A DNA stretch of 64,000 bases from Chitinophaga sp. 180180018-3. GTDB taxonomy: Bacteria; Bacteroidota; Bacteroidia; Chitinophagales; Chitinophagaceae. Below are positions 26,366 through 35,278 of the stretch, piece after piece. A model generated the notes under the pieces. It saw only the letters and a program-made list of their open reading frames with translations, did not search any database and had not been told where the DNA came from. A program made the translations under genes and the position numbers. The stretch lies in NCBI RefSeq assembly GCF_037893185.1, contig NZ_CP140772.1, positions 6,874,001 through 6,938,000 on the forward strand, given 5' to 3'. How positions within the stretch are numbered: the first letter of the stretch is position 1; every line of letters begins with the position of its first letter.

Positions 26366-28126
26366 TTATACCCTGCTGTTGCTAAACTGCATACTATGCA
26401 GCTTGTAATAATAGCCTTCCAGTTTGAGTAACTCCTCATGGGTACCCATTTCCCTGATCTCTCCCTTTTCCAGCACGATAATTTTATCAGCCTTACTGAT
26501 GGTGGAAAGGCGATGAGCAATAATGATAGCAGTGCGGTCTGCGATTAGTTTGTCGATAGCCCGCTGTATCATCATTTCTGATTCTGTGTCTACGGAAGAT
26601 GTAGCTTCGTCAAGTACCAATATAGCCGGGTTATACAGCAGCGCCCTTACAAATGAGATCAGTTGCCGCTGCCCAAGGGATAAGGTGCTTCCTCTTTCCA
26701 TCACCAGGTAATTGTAACCACCCGGCAACTGCATAATAAAATCGTGTATCCCTATCAGTTTTGCAGCTTCTTCCACCTGTTCTTTCGTGATGTTCTTGTT
26801 ATGCAGGGTAATATTATCATAGATAGAACCCGCAAAAAGGAACACATCCTGCAACACCACGCCTATTTTGCTCCTCAATGCCTGCAGGGAATACGCCGGC
26901 AATTCAATTCCATCAATACGGATGCTTCCCTGCTGGATCTCGTATAGCCTGTTGAGAATACTGATGATGGTTGTCTTCCCCGAACCGGTATGCCCCACAA
27001 TAGCTACCGTATCACCTGGTTTGGCGTGGAAGCTGATATTTTTCAGTACATAACGTTCATCAACATAAGCAAAACTAACCTTGTCGAAGGTGATATCACC
27101 CTTCATATTTTCTGCCGTTTCATGGCCCCTGTCGGGGATATAATCCTGGTTATCCAGTATCTTGAAAACGCGCTCACTGGCGACCATGCCCATCTGCAGG
27201 GTATTAAACTTATCTGCCAGCATACGCAGCGGACGGAATAACATATTGAGGTACATGATGAACGCAATCATCACGCCCTGGGTAACTTCATAATTCAATA
27301 CTTTATTAGCTCCCCACCATACCATGAGCCCCAGTGAAATAGCCAGTATAATTTCCACTACCGGAAAAAATACCGAATACGCGAAAATGGCGTCGATATT
27401 GGCTTTGCGATGCTCTTTATTGATGTGTTTGAACCGTGCAAACTCTCTTTTTTCAGCAGTGAAAGCCTGTACTACTACCATTCCGGTAAGATGTTCCTGT
27501 ACAAAAGCATTCAACGCGGAAACCGCATTACGAACCCTGTAGAATGATTTGTTTACACTTTCCTTGAAAACGTAGGTAGCGAAAATCAGGATCGGGAAAG
27601 GCGACAGGCTGACCAGTGTCAGTCGCCAGTCTTCTATAAACATCACCACCAGTATCGCAATAATCATCAGCAGATCCGCCACAATAGAGATGATCCCTTC
27701 TGAAAAAACGTCATTGATTGCCTCAATATCGTTGATCGTACGTGTAGTGAGTGTACCTATCGGGGTTTTGTCGAAAAAGGCCAGGTTGAGATGCACAATC
27801 TTCTTATACACAGTTACCCTCAGATCTTTTACTACTGATTGTCCAAGCCAGTTGGTCAGGTAGGAAAAATAGAACCGTACCACTGTTTCCAGCAACAGCA
27901 ATCCTATCTGTATCACCGTCACCAATACCAACATCTGCATCAGCTGCCCGGCAATATATTTATCAACAGTCACCTGTATCAGGTAAGGCCTCAACGGGGA
28001 AATAGCCGCCAATACCACCGTCAGGATCATTGAAATGTAAAAAGACCTTTTGTATGGAGCTGCAAACGAGAAGATCCGTCGTAACAAACTAAAATCAAAT
28101 ACTTTCTTTACCGCAAGATTTTCCAA
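26366..28126 (-). CDS. ABC exporter, fused permease and ATPase (MsbA/LmrA-type)
   Basis: A 586-residue half-transporter of the inner membrane that would work as a homodimer. Six membrane helices (about residues 25-320) precede one nucleotide-binding domain. Walker A is GHTGSGKTT, the Q-loop is in VVLQDVFLF, the signature is LSLGQRQ, Walker B is ILVLDEAT and the switch histidine is in IIAHRLST. The substrate cannot be deduced; lipid or drug exporters share this plan. The open frame begins with TTG at 28126, and no in-frame ATG lies near the N-terminus, so the start is either TTG or uncertain. Its 5' end lies close to the palindrome at 28.2 kb. Confidence 0.9.
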   Translation of the reverse strand: MENLAVKKVFDFSLLRRIFSFAAPYKRSFYISMILTVVLAAISPLRPYLIQVTVDKYIAGQLMQMLVLVTVIQIGLLLLETVVRFYFSYLTNWLGQSVVKDLRVTVYKKIVHLNLAFFDKTPIGTLTTRTINDIEAINDVFSEGIISIVADLLMIIAILVVMFIEDWRLTLVSLSPFPILIFATYVFKESVNKSFYRVRNAVSALNAFVQEHLTGMVVVQAFTAEKREFARFKHINKEHRKANIDAIFAYSVFFPVVEIILAISLGLMVWWGANKVLNYEVTQGVMIAFIMYLNMLFRPLRMLADKFNTLQMGMVASERVFKILDNQDYIPDRGHETAENMKGDITFDKVSFAYVDERYVLKNISFHAKPGDTVAIVGHTGSGKTTIISILNRLYEIQQGSIRIDGIELPAYSLQALRSKIGVVLQDVFLFAGSIYDNITLHNKNITKEQVEEAAKLIGIHDFIMQLPGGYNYLVMERGSTLSLGQRQLISFVRALLYNPAILVLDEATSSVDTESEMMIQRAIDKLIADRTAIIIAHRLSTISKADKIIVLEKGEIREMGTHEELLKLEGYYYKLHSMQFSNSRV

Positions 28127-28151
28127 TGTGCCAGGTTTAGAACGAAATTAA

Positions 28152-28266
28152 GAAAGAAATAAGAATAGAGAATATAGAATTAAGAAATAGCGGGAAGACC
28201 TTAGCAGATAGTATTAATCGCTAAGGTCTTCCCGCTATTTCTTAATTCTTTCTATCTATTTCTTTC
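28152..28266. repeat. Long palindrome, GAATTAAG family (copy 2), probable terminator
   Basis: The inner arms 28176-28205 and 28220-28249 are a perfect 30-bp inverted repeat around a 14-nt loop. Imperfect outer arms (GAAAGAAATA-rich) extend the structure over the stop codon of the next gene (28256-28258). Arm and loop sequence (GAAGACCTTAGC ... ATCGCTAAGG) match the copy at 32.8 kb closely. Confidence 0.8.
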
Positions 28267-30454
28267 CGTCTTTCATTATCTGCTTATACGCTTTAATGAA
28301 AATCGCACCGAGGTTTTTATGAGGTGGCACGTAGTCACTGAACAGCTCGCGGTTGCGGGCATCGCCGGCAAACTTCTTAGCAAGCTGGGCCCACATATAT
28401 ACCCAGTCTACGTTCCTGCCAGCCCTTACCTGGTCTTCCAGACTGTGGATGATAGGTTCGTTCACAAAGCGGGTTCCTACCTGTTTGGAGGAAATGATAT
28501 GCGCTTCGGGCGATTTTTCCAGCACGGTAGCCAGGTTATGATATCCACCACAGGAGCCCAGCACTACGATCTTAGCAGAGCTTTGCAGGTTGTCGAGCGT
28601 GGTATTGATGTGATAACTGTGGCCGCGGTGAATGAAGATAGAAGGATGAATGTCGTGTTCATCGAGGTATTCAGACAGTTTGGAAATGGCTTCTTTATCA
28701 TCCGGTTCATCGATAGGCAGGTTCGCAAAAATAGTAGTAGGCTTGCCTTTCAATGACGAAATGGTGGCCCAGTATTTATTTTTGGTTACTCTCCAGTCGG
28801 CTGAAGGGAAGTTGGTCATAAAGCTGGCGAAAGATTCCTGCCCGTCTTTGTCCCCATAGAAAAACACCTGCTGATATACTCTGCCGCTATCGCTTTCCAG
28901 GGAATTGAATGATACAAAGTTGATAGGTGGCAGCTGCAATTTGCTGGCCATATCGGTAGCTTTAGACGAATCATTTTCATTCTTGGACTCCGTTTCGAAC
29001 AAACTGGTAAGCAGCTGGTAAATCACTTTGCCGCGTTTGTCGTTATGTTTATTTACATAGCCCAGGTTCTTGCGGACTTCCGAGCGCAGAAAATCCAGCA
29101 GTTTCTCATCGCGGATACTGCCAAAGGAATTCGCCACATCCACTGCATCTTCCAGATCCTCGGTTTTCTCCAGGTTCTGTACATATTTCTGCATAAGATA
29201 ATTGGAGTTCTCCGGCGCCATTGATTTCAGGAAGTTGTCGAGGGTATTGAACCCTGCAGCCATCGCAATAAATTTCTTGAACCGGTCGAAATTCACCAGC
29301 ATCAACAGGCTATCGCCACGCGGTGGTTTCATACGGGCCATCATCTGATCGTATAAACCCGCATTGTTATGGTTGGTATAACTGGAAGTATACAGCTCTT
29401 CCTGACCATTGACGATCAGGTAGTACAGTTCTTCCGGTGTAAAATTCTTTACTATGGCAAAACGAACATTAGCAGACTCTTCATGCAGGTCGTTTACCTC
29501 GCGGATATATAGCAGTGACTTGGCCTGCATATTTTCCATCATTGCTTTCAGTCCATATGGGTTCTGCCCTTCATTCTTCAGCTTCTGTAATGCAATGGTG
29601 GATTTTACCATTTGTTTATAGTACTGGTAGTCGTTATTTACGATGCCTTCCAGCTTCTCCACTGTAGTGGTGCCAGCCAGCAATTCGTCTATAAAAGGTA
29701 ATATCTTGGTGCTCTGGGGCGATTGTCCTATGCGTACGATCTGTTTTACAATCGGATCGGGATTACGCTTAATAGCATTGGCCATAGGGGTATAAGAGGT
29801 AGCGTAAGTAAGTACCTGGTTAGGATACTTACGGGCTACAGCGGCCACTATCGAATCAGTACCCGGATAATCCATGTAGTCGCTCAATTTGGGCATTACT
29901 GTTTCCAGGTTATTGAAGGCGTATTTGGTAAACACCAGACCTTTCGCTTCTTTATAGCCAGGATTGTCGTGAAAAGCTTCTATTAGTTTCTCTGAGGCGT
30001 CGAATGAGAGGTGCTGGATATAGGGGATGATGCTCTGCCCTTTGATATCCGCATTCATCATATCACGAAAAGCACTTACTATAGCGGGTGCCTCCTCGGG
30101 ATCTATATTGTGGTGAGCCCGCTTCTGGTTATAATCTTTCAGCATCATATAGATGCCTGAAAGGTACTTTACCTTCAACCTGTGATCAAGTGCATCATTG
30201 TCTTCGATTTCCTGCTGCAACTTATCCACATCTTTGATCAAAGCATTTGTTACCTGCAGATTAGTTGTCTGATCGTCCGATACTTTTACAAAATTATCAG
30301 CCTTACCATCGAACTTGTCGGCAGCTGCCTGCTCCTTGTCGATGTTATCATGAAAACCCTGTCTTGTAATCGGAATCGGATGATGGCTGCTCTGTGCCTG
30401 GATTCCACCGGCTGCCAATACAGCCAGTGCGACAAAAAATAGAAATCTTCTCAT
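28256..30454 (-). CDS. Secreted protein of unknown function with a caspase-like C-terminal region
   Basis: A 732-residue protein with a signal peptide (MRRFLFFVALAVLAAGGIQA). The middle is alpha-helical and polar with no family recognised. The C-terminal 150 residues show alternating hydrophobic strands. One ends in IFIHRGHSYH (His609-His615) and another in IVVLGSCGGY (Cys635). A His followed by a strand-borne Ser/Ala-Cys-Gly is the arrangement of clan CD peptidases (caspase, gingipain, CHAT), so a secreted cysteine peptidase or an inactive relative is possible. The assignment rests only on these motifs. The gene stands alone between a palindrome and its own promoter. Confidence 0.6.
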   Translation of the reverse strand: MRRFLFFVALAVLAAGGIQAQSSHHPIPITRQGFHDNIDKEQAAADKFDGKADNFVKVSDDQTTNLQVTNALIKDVDKLQQEIEDNDALDHRLKVKYLSGIYMMLKDYNQKRAHHNIDPEEAPAIVSAFRDMMNADIKGQSIIPYIQHLSFDASEKLIEAFHDNPGYKEAKGLVFTKYAFNNLETVMPKLSDYMDYPGTDSIVAAVARKYPNQVLTYATSYTPMANAIKRNPDPIVKQIVRIGQSPQSTKILPFIDELLAGTTTVEKLEGIVNNDYQYYKQMVKSTIALQKLKNEGQNPYGLKAMMENMQAKSLLYIREVNDLHEESANVRFAIVKNFTPEELYYLIVNGQEELYTSSYTNHNNAGLYDQMMARMKPPRGDSLLMLVNFDRFKKFIAMAAGFNTLDNFLKSMAPENSNYLMQKYVQNLEKTEDLEDAVDVANSFGSIRDEKLLDFLRSEVRKNLGYVNKHNDKRGKVIYQLLTSLFETESKNENDSSKATDMASKLQLPPINFVSFNSLESDSGRVYQQVFFYGDKDGQESFASFMTNFPSADWRVTKNKYWATISSLKGKPTTIFANLPIDEPDDKEAISKLSEYLDEHDIHPSIFIHRGHSYHINTTLDNLQSSAKIVVLGSCGGYHNLATVLEKSPEAHIISSKQVGTRFVNEPIIHSLEDQVRAGRNVDWVYMWAQLAKKFAGDARNRELFSDYVPPHKNLGAIFIKAYKQIMKDGKK

Positions 30455-30486
30455 ACTAAAGTGATCTTTTCCCGGAGACCTGATAG

Positions 30487-30494
30487 CAAATTTA
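30487..30494 (-). promoter_or_regulatory. Predicted -7 element for the caspase-like gene
   Basis: The minus strand reads TAAATTTG, 32 nt before the ATG at 30454. No -33 element at normal spacing was seen. Confidence 0.4.
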
Positions 30495-30799
30495 CAACCA
30501 AAATACAGAGTTTGCCAGTGTTATATCTTTTTACATTAAATATCAATATAAAATACATACAAAATATACCATCTGTAATAAACAAGGCCATCCGCAGGCG
30601 AAATTCCCGTCAACAAGACAGTTCAAATGAGACACCATCAAATTCACTCTTCTTCATAGGTATATAAATTCAAAACAATTGCAATGTTCGGCTTGTTATG
30701 CATTTTAACGTACCTTGCTACAGACAGCGGAAAACCAGTCTGATAGCGAATTAACAATTTCATAATGTTAATTTTCCATTAATCACAAGGATGGCTTTA

Positions 30800-30807
30800 T
30801 AATTTTG
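30800..30807 (+). promoter_or_regulatory. Predicted -7 element for the two-component operon
   Basis: TAATTTTG fits TAnnTTTG and lies 26 nt before the response regulator ATG. The region at the -33 spacing is T-rich (ATTTTCC), only a weak match. Confidence 0.45.
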
Positions 30808-30833
30808 TCGCGTCTTTTTAAAAGCAAATTTTT

Positions 30834-31517
30834 ATGGTAGACCAAGCGGTAGCAGGAAAAATACTGGTAGTAGACGACGAACTGGATATTCTGGAGATTA
30901 TCAGCTACAATCTAAAATCAGCAGGTTATGATACAGTAACCGCGAAAGACGGCAGCGAGGCTATTCAGAAAGCTAAGATCTTCAGGCCTGACCTGATTAT
31001 GCTCGACATCATGATGCCGAACAAGAATGGGATCGATACCTGCCGTGAGATCAGGAAGATTCCTGAGTTTAAAGACACCATGGTATTGTTCCTGACCGCT
31101 CTGAACGACGAAAAATCAGAAGTAGACGGTTTGAATATGGGAGCCGATGATTACATCGCCAAACCCATCAAACCTAAATTACTGGTAAGCCGGATCAATG
31201 CGCTTTTCCGCAGGCTGCACAAACCTGAAGAAACAAGGGTTACCCTGGGTGATCTGATCATTGACCGGGAGAAATTTACGGTTACCTACAAAGGACAGGA
31301 AATTATCCTTGCCAAGAAAGAATTTGAATTACTGCAATTGCTGGCCTCCAAGCCAGGCCGTGTGTTCCTGCGCAATGAGATCCTGAACCAGGTATGGGGT
31401 ACGGAAGTAATCGTGGGCGACCGCACTATTGATGTACATATTCGTAAAATACGCCAGAAAATAGGTATCGACCTGATCACTACTGTGAAAGGTGTAGGAT
31501 ACAAGTTTGAAATGTAG
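30834..31517 (+). CDS. OmpR/PhoB-family response regulator
   Basis: A 227-residue cytoplasmic regulator. The receiver domain (about 7-125) has the acidic pair in VVDDELD, the phospho-acceptor Asp in LIMLDIMMP, the switch Thr in VLFLTALN and Lys in YIAKPIKP. The C-terminal winged helix (about 135-227) contains KEFELLQLLASKPGRVF and RTIDVHIRKIRQKIG, typical of PhoB/OmpR. A sensor kinase follows 159 nt downstream. Bacteroidota genomes usually annotate such pairs as PhoBR, and the phosphate-porin-type gene next door fits that, but no Pho box was identified. Confidence 0.92.
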   Translation: MVDQAVAGKILVVDDELDILEIISYNLKSAGYDTVTAKDGSEAIQKAKIFRPDLIMLDIMMPNKNGIDTCREIRKIPEFKDTMVLFLTALNDEKSEVDGLNMGADDYIAKPIKPKLLVSRINALFRRLHKPEETRVTLGDLIIDREKFTVTYKGQEIILAKKEFELLQLLASKPGRVFLRNEILNQVWGTEVIVGDRTIDVHIRKIRQKIGIDLITTVKGVGYKFEM

Positions 31518-31676
31518 TAGTTGCTCCTCAGGTAATACAATTGTAAGAAAACATTTTCCCGGAAACCATCTAAACTATCATGTGTGCGGCTATTATGGCC
31601 AAACGCTAATTCTGCAGTGTCAAGTAAAAAATTTAAAGTAATTTCCCATTATTACAATAATTACTCACTCTGGAGT

Positions 31677-32729
31677 ATGTTTAAAGCAAAAAATCTATCC
31701 CCCCAGAAACTGGCGGGATTTACAGCGCTGATTATTTCAGCGGTTATAGCCTTGGGAAGCCTGATAGTAGATGGTAACTGGAAAGTAATGCTCGGCGCAT
31801 TTGTGCTCACTTTTCTTGTATCTTATTACCTGTATCTCTATACCCTTCAGAAATTCATCTACCGGAAAATCAAACTGATTTACAAATTCATTTACCAGAC
31901 AAAGGCATCCAAGCGGGAAGAGTTTTTTCAGAAAAATATCCTTCCCCTGAAAACCATTGAGGAAGTAAGTGAAGATGTGGAAAAATGGGCCAGTCAGAAA
32001 AAAGAAGAGCTGGAAAACCTCCGCCGGAATGAAGAGTTCCGGAAAGAATTCCTGCTGAACCTTTCTCATGAGCTGAAAACGCCCATTTTTGCCGTTCAGG
32101 GGTATATTCATACATTATTAGATGGCGCATTGGAAGATCCGAACGTCAACAAGATGTTCCTGAAAAATGCTACCAAAAACATCGATCGTCTTTGCCGCCT
32201 GATCGACGATCTTGACGAGATCTCCAAACTGGAAAGCGGCGAGATGACAGTAAATGCGGAGGTATTCATCATCCAGGACCTCATCAAAGATGTATTCGAT
32301 ACCCTGTCGCTGAAAGCCAATTCCAAAGGCATCAAATTCAGTATCAAAAAAGGCTGCGAAGCACCGCAGCAGGTATATGCCGATAAAGAAAAGATCCGTC
32401 AGGTACTCATCAACCTGGTCGACAACTCCATCAAATACGGCAAACCCGACGGCCACACCATTGCCAGCATCTACAGTATGGATGGCAAAAAAGTGCTGGT
32501 TGAAATTTCCGACGACGGTATCGGCATGTCTGAAGAACATCTCCCACGCGTATTTGAACGCTTCTATCGTACCGACAGGGCCCGCAGCCGCGATATTGGC
32601 GGTACCGGTCTTGGCCTTGCAATTGTTAAGCATATCGTTGAAGCCCATGATCAAACCATCACTGTAAGGAGTAAACCTGAAATTGGCAGTACGTTTGGGT
32701 TTACGATGGAATCGGGCAAGGACAATTAG
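31677..32729 (+). CDS. Membrane sensor histidine kinase (PhoR-like)
   Basis: A 350-residue kinase starting MFKAKNLSPQK. The frame is open back to a GTG at 31584, but the ATG at 31677 puts the first membrane helix near the N-terminus. Two helices (LAGFTALIISAVIALGSL and LGAFVLTFLVSYYLYLY) are separated by only a few periplasmic residues, so sensing is probably within the membrane or through a partner. A short HAMP-like/coiled linker leads to HisKA with FLLNLSHELKTPIF (phospho-His). The ATPase part has the N-box DNSIKYG, the G1 box ISDDGIGMS and the G2 box GGTGLGLAIVKHIVE. It is the cognate partner of the upstream response regulator. Confidence 0.9.
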   Translation: MFKAKNLSPQKLAGFTALIISAVIALGSLIVDGNWKVMLGAFVLTFLVSYYLYLYTLQKFIYRKIKLIYKFIYQTKASKREEFFQKNILPLKTIEEVSEDVEKWASQKKEELENLRRNEEFRKEFLLNLSHELKTPIFAVQGYIHTLLDGALEDPNVNKMFLKNATKNIDRLCRLIDDLDEISKLESGEMTVNAEVFIIQDLIKDVFDTLSLKANSKGIKFSIKKGCEAPQQVYADKEKIRQVLINLVDNSIKYGKPDGHTIASIYSMDGKKVLVEISDDGIGMSEEHLPRVFERFYRTDRARSRDIGGTGLGLAIVKHIVEAHDQTITVRSKPEIGSTFGFTMESGKDN

Positions 32730-32730
32730 G

Positions 32731-32849
32731 GAGAATTAAGAATAGCGAATATAGAATTAAGAAATAACGAGAAGACCTTAGCGATTAATAATTATCCGCT
32801 AAGGTCTTCTCGTTATTTCTTAATTCTATATTCGCTATTCTTAATTCTC
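32731..32849. repeat. Perfect 53-bp palindrome, GAATTAAG family (copy 3), bidirectional terminator
   Basis: Arms 32731-32783 and 32797-32849 match at all 53 positions around a 13-nt loop (ATTAATAATTATC). The structure starts one base after the kinase stop (32727-32729) and its other end covers two bases of the porin TGA (32848-32850), so it fills the whole convergent intergenic space. The inner stem GAAGACCTTAGCG is shared with copy 2. Confidence 0.9.
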
Positions 32850-34173
32850 AAAACCGGTACTGCATTCTGCAGGTAAACACATTATCCTTCAGATCCTCTT
32901 TGTAGCCTTCCAGTTGTGTTTTTTCGTTTGTGACCCAGTCGTAATAGAACATGAATTTCAGATGTTCATTGGAGTAGTAGATGTAGCCTACTCCTAAGGT
33001 TTTGTAGCTGATATCGGCCGGGGTAAGACCAGAGCCTGGTTTGATATCTTTTCCGCTTACTTTTTTATTGGGATCGTACCAGTCGTATTTTACCACAACC
33101 TGGTGCTTATCGCTGCCCAGGTGCTGAAGAAAATACAGGTAGGCGCCATCGAAACTGCGGATGTAAAGCGGCGCCAGCTTACCATCGGGTCCCACCGGGA
33201 TAACGGCCGGCGTTTCGGTGGTGAGCGCAGTAGCTGTCTGGCTGCCAAAGATATATTCCGCCCTCAGCTGCGTACTGCCTTTCCCGGGACCATTAGAGAG
33301 CTTCCACTGAACGTCTGCACCAAAATAATGTCGGGGCGCTATTTTACCATTATTGGAAGCCGCGGAATCCACGACGAACACAGGTTGTCCGTTCACCGTT
33401 CCCATCTTGTTAATGACATTGGTAAACTGCTGCATACCACCATACAATACAGATACACCTCCCGAGATGACGCTCACCGTTCCTTTTATACGCAGGGGTT
33501 TAACGGCCACTCTGCCTATGATATCCTTATGACTGTCGAAATCGGTGGTAGCTGCCAGTCCCTGCCCGTTAAACGCTCCCAGATCGATCTTCAGGAAGCT
33601 TAACGGATGATCCTTACGCCGGGGTTCAAAAGAAACCATGGCGCCCAGGTCGCGCTCCGTTTTCATCAGTATCTGCGACATACGGCCCCGCTCAGGGGTT
33701 TCCCTGTCGGCCGAAGAAAGGTTTACTTCATACCCGAAAGGTCTTGCGAACATACCGCCGGCAAGCGAAAACAGGTTAAACTTCGTCTCAAAAAAACGTC
33801 CGTAAAAATCCCGGATAAACACTCCCCTTTCCGTACCATCAAACTGAAAGGCAAATTGTACAACAGGCATGTTGTTCTTATCGTAACGCTCATAATCCAC
33901 CCGGATACGGCCTCTTCGCAGGCTAAACCGGTTGTTTACTGCAGCGCCAAAGTCGCCCCCGGCATAACCTGCGGCCCCTTTCGATTCCGCCATCTGCCAT
34001 TGAGGTTGTATATACCCGCTGAAGCGGAGTGCATCGTATTTCTGATACATGGATATCATCCCTTTTCCCAGCTCAGTGGTTGTATCTATCATGTCCATCA
34101 GGAACTGCGCACGGGCCTCGAAAGTAAAACTCAGTAATAAAAAGATAATCGGAAAGATTCTGGCAATGCGCAT
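32848..34173 (-). CDS. Outer membrane porin, phosphate-selective OprO/OprP family
   Basis: A 441-residue beta-barrel protein. A signal peptide (IIFLLLSFTFEARAQ) is followed by a short helical segment and then barrel strands beginning LRFSGYIQPQWQMA. Phosphate_O/P-family features include RFSLRRGRIRVDYE and FIRDFYGRFF, with a C-terminal strand ending MQYRF (terminal Phe). It probably forms an anion-conducting pore. It converges on a PhoB/PhoR-type pair, which suggests but does not prove phosphate-controlled expression. Confidence 0.85.
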   Translation of the reverse strand: MRIARIFPIIFLLLSFTFEARAQFLMDMIDTTTELGKGMISMYQKYDALRFSGYIQPQWQMAESKGAAGYAGGDFGAAVNNRFSLRRGRIRVDYERYDKNNMPVVQFAFQFDGTERGVFIRDFYGRFFETKFNLFSLAGGMFARPFGYEVNLSSADRETPERGRMSQILMKTERDLGAMVSFEPRRKDHPLSFLKIDLGAFNGQGLAATTDFDSHKDIIGRVAVKPLRIKGTVSVISGGVSVLYGGMQQFTNVINKMGTVNGQPVFVVDSAASNNGKIAPRHYFGADVQWKLSNGPGKGSTQLRAEYIFGSQTATALTTETPAVIPVGPDGKLAPLYIRSFDGAYLYFLQHLGSDKHQVVVKYDWYDPNKKVSGKDIKPGSGLTPADISYKTLGVGYIYYSNEHLKFMFYYDWVTNEKTQLEGYKEDLKDNVFTCRMQYRF

Positions 34174-34190
34174 CAGCTTGAAAATTTGCG

Positions 34191-34198
34191 CAAAAGTA
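34191..34198 (-). promoter_or_regulatory. Predicted porin promoter, -7 element
   Basis: The minus strand reads TACTTTTG (TAnnTTTG), 17 nt before the porin ATG. The -33 partner is unclear. Confidence 0.45.
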
Positions 34199-34345
34199 TA
34201 TAATTAACAGTTACTTAACATGGGTAATCTCCCCAGGCTCATCCGGACTGGTTAATGAATTGTTAATCCAGATTCATTAGTGGACCCAATAGGCTCTCAG
34301 GTATCATTTTGATTATTTTAGGATCAGCTTCCAAAATATGCCACT

Positions 34346-35266
34346 ATGAAAACAGCTACATTAAACCATTGGGAGAGAAAACTTCAACAAGCCGTTTCAC
34401 TATCACACGATGATCCGTATGGAGAAATGAATCTCAAGACCATCGCCGAAATGTTAAATGAATCCCTGCACAACTTTTCTCACAAGTTCGTTGAATTTTA
34501 TGGAGAGCCTTACATGCAGTTTGTAAAGAGAAGGCGTTTGGAGGCCGGTGCCGGATTATTGCGGCATAGTGATTTCAGTATTGGTCTAATCAGCGATATG
34601 TGCGGTTACATGCCATCTGCATTCAGCAAAGCATTCCGCGCCCTTTATCATGAAGCGCCCGTCAGTTTTCGTAACCGCATCTATCTGCCCAACGAAATGT
34701 ACACACTGCAACGAGCCAAGGTGGCGTCTACGCCAGATGATGATCCGGAAAGTCTGATCTTCTCGGCCGACAGGACGGAAAGTGTAACGCTGCCCGACAG
34801 CATTCTGTATTACAATATTCTACCGCGTAATAATGATCCTATCAGAAGCATGGTTACCTACATGACCATGTATCAGCAACAGTTATATGCCATCAAGAGC
34901 TCACTGCAACTACCCGGAGCCATGATCATTACCGGCACGCTGGACGTAGTACCGGTTACGACTTATAACAAAATGATGATGTATGTGGGCATTCTTGTAC
35001 CTCGGATGAAGGCATACGATATGGCGCATCTTCAGATCAGCCTGCACTTCCAGGAACCGTTCAACCTTTTCACGAAACGCCTTCCCGGCGGCCCTTATAA
35101 GAAGCTGCCGGTGCCGATGGATTTTGCATCAGCAGGAGTACCGATGTATGAATTTATTAACCGCAGCTGTCGCGCCGGGTATTTTAAAATGAGTGGTAAC
35201 CATTTTTTCATTTCCCTTACGGGAGATAGGAACAGCGAGATATTTATTCCCTGGCAGCGGCGCTGA
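34346..35266 (+). CDS. AraC-family regulator with GyrI-like effector domain
   Basis: A 306-residue regulator with the HTH at the N-terminus (about 10-115), as in the Rob/SoxS-plus-GyrI layout. The first HTH is in NLKTIAEMLNESLHNFSHKF and the second in FSIGLISDMCGYMPSAFSKA. The remainder (about 150-306) looks like a GyrI/SRPBCC-type small-molecule binding domain with strands around MMMYVGILVP and the C-terminal FFISLTGDR. The inducer is unknown. It converges with the MBOAT operon (12-nt gap between stops), so any link to it is only positional. Confidence 0.8.
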   Translation: MKTATLNHWERKLQQAVSLSHDDPYGEMNLKTIAEMLNESLHNFSHKFVEFYGEPYMQFVKRRRLEAGAGLLRHSDFSIGLISDMCGYMPSAFSKAFRALYHEAPVSFRNRIYLPNEMYTLQRAKVASTPDDDPESLIFSADRTESVTLPDSILYYNILPRNNDPIRSMVTYMTMYQQQLYAIKSSLQLPGAMIITGTLDVVPVTTYNKMMMYVGILVPRMKAYDMAHLQISLHFQEPFNLFTKRLPGGPYKKLPVPMDFASAGVPMYEFINRSCRAGYFKMSGNHFFISLTGDRNSEIFIPWQRR

Positions 35267-35278
35267 TCACAATTTCCC

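Larger units (their letters stand above)
30455..30833. other. Divergent intergenic region
   Basis: This 379-bp AT-rich gap separates the secreted protein (minus) from the response regulator (plus). It holds TAAATTTG on the minus strand (30494-30487) and TAATTTTG on the plus strand (30800-30807), both TAnnTTTG matches. No PhoB-box-like direct repeat, RNA gene or small ORF was recognised. Confidence 0.5.
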
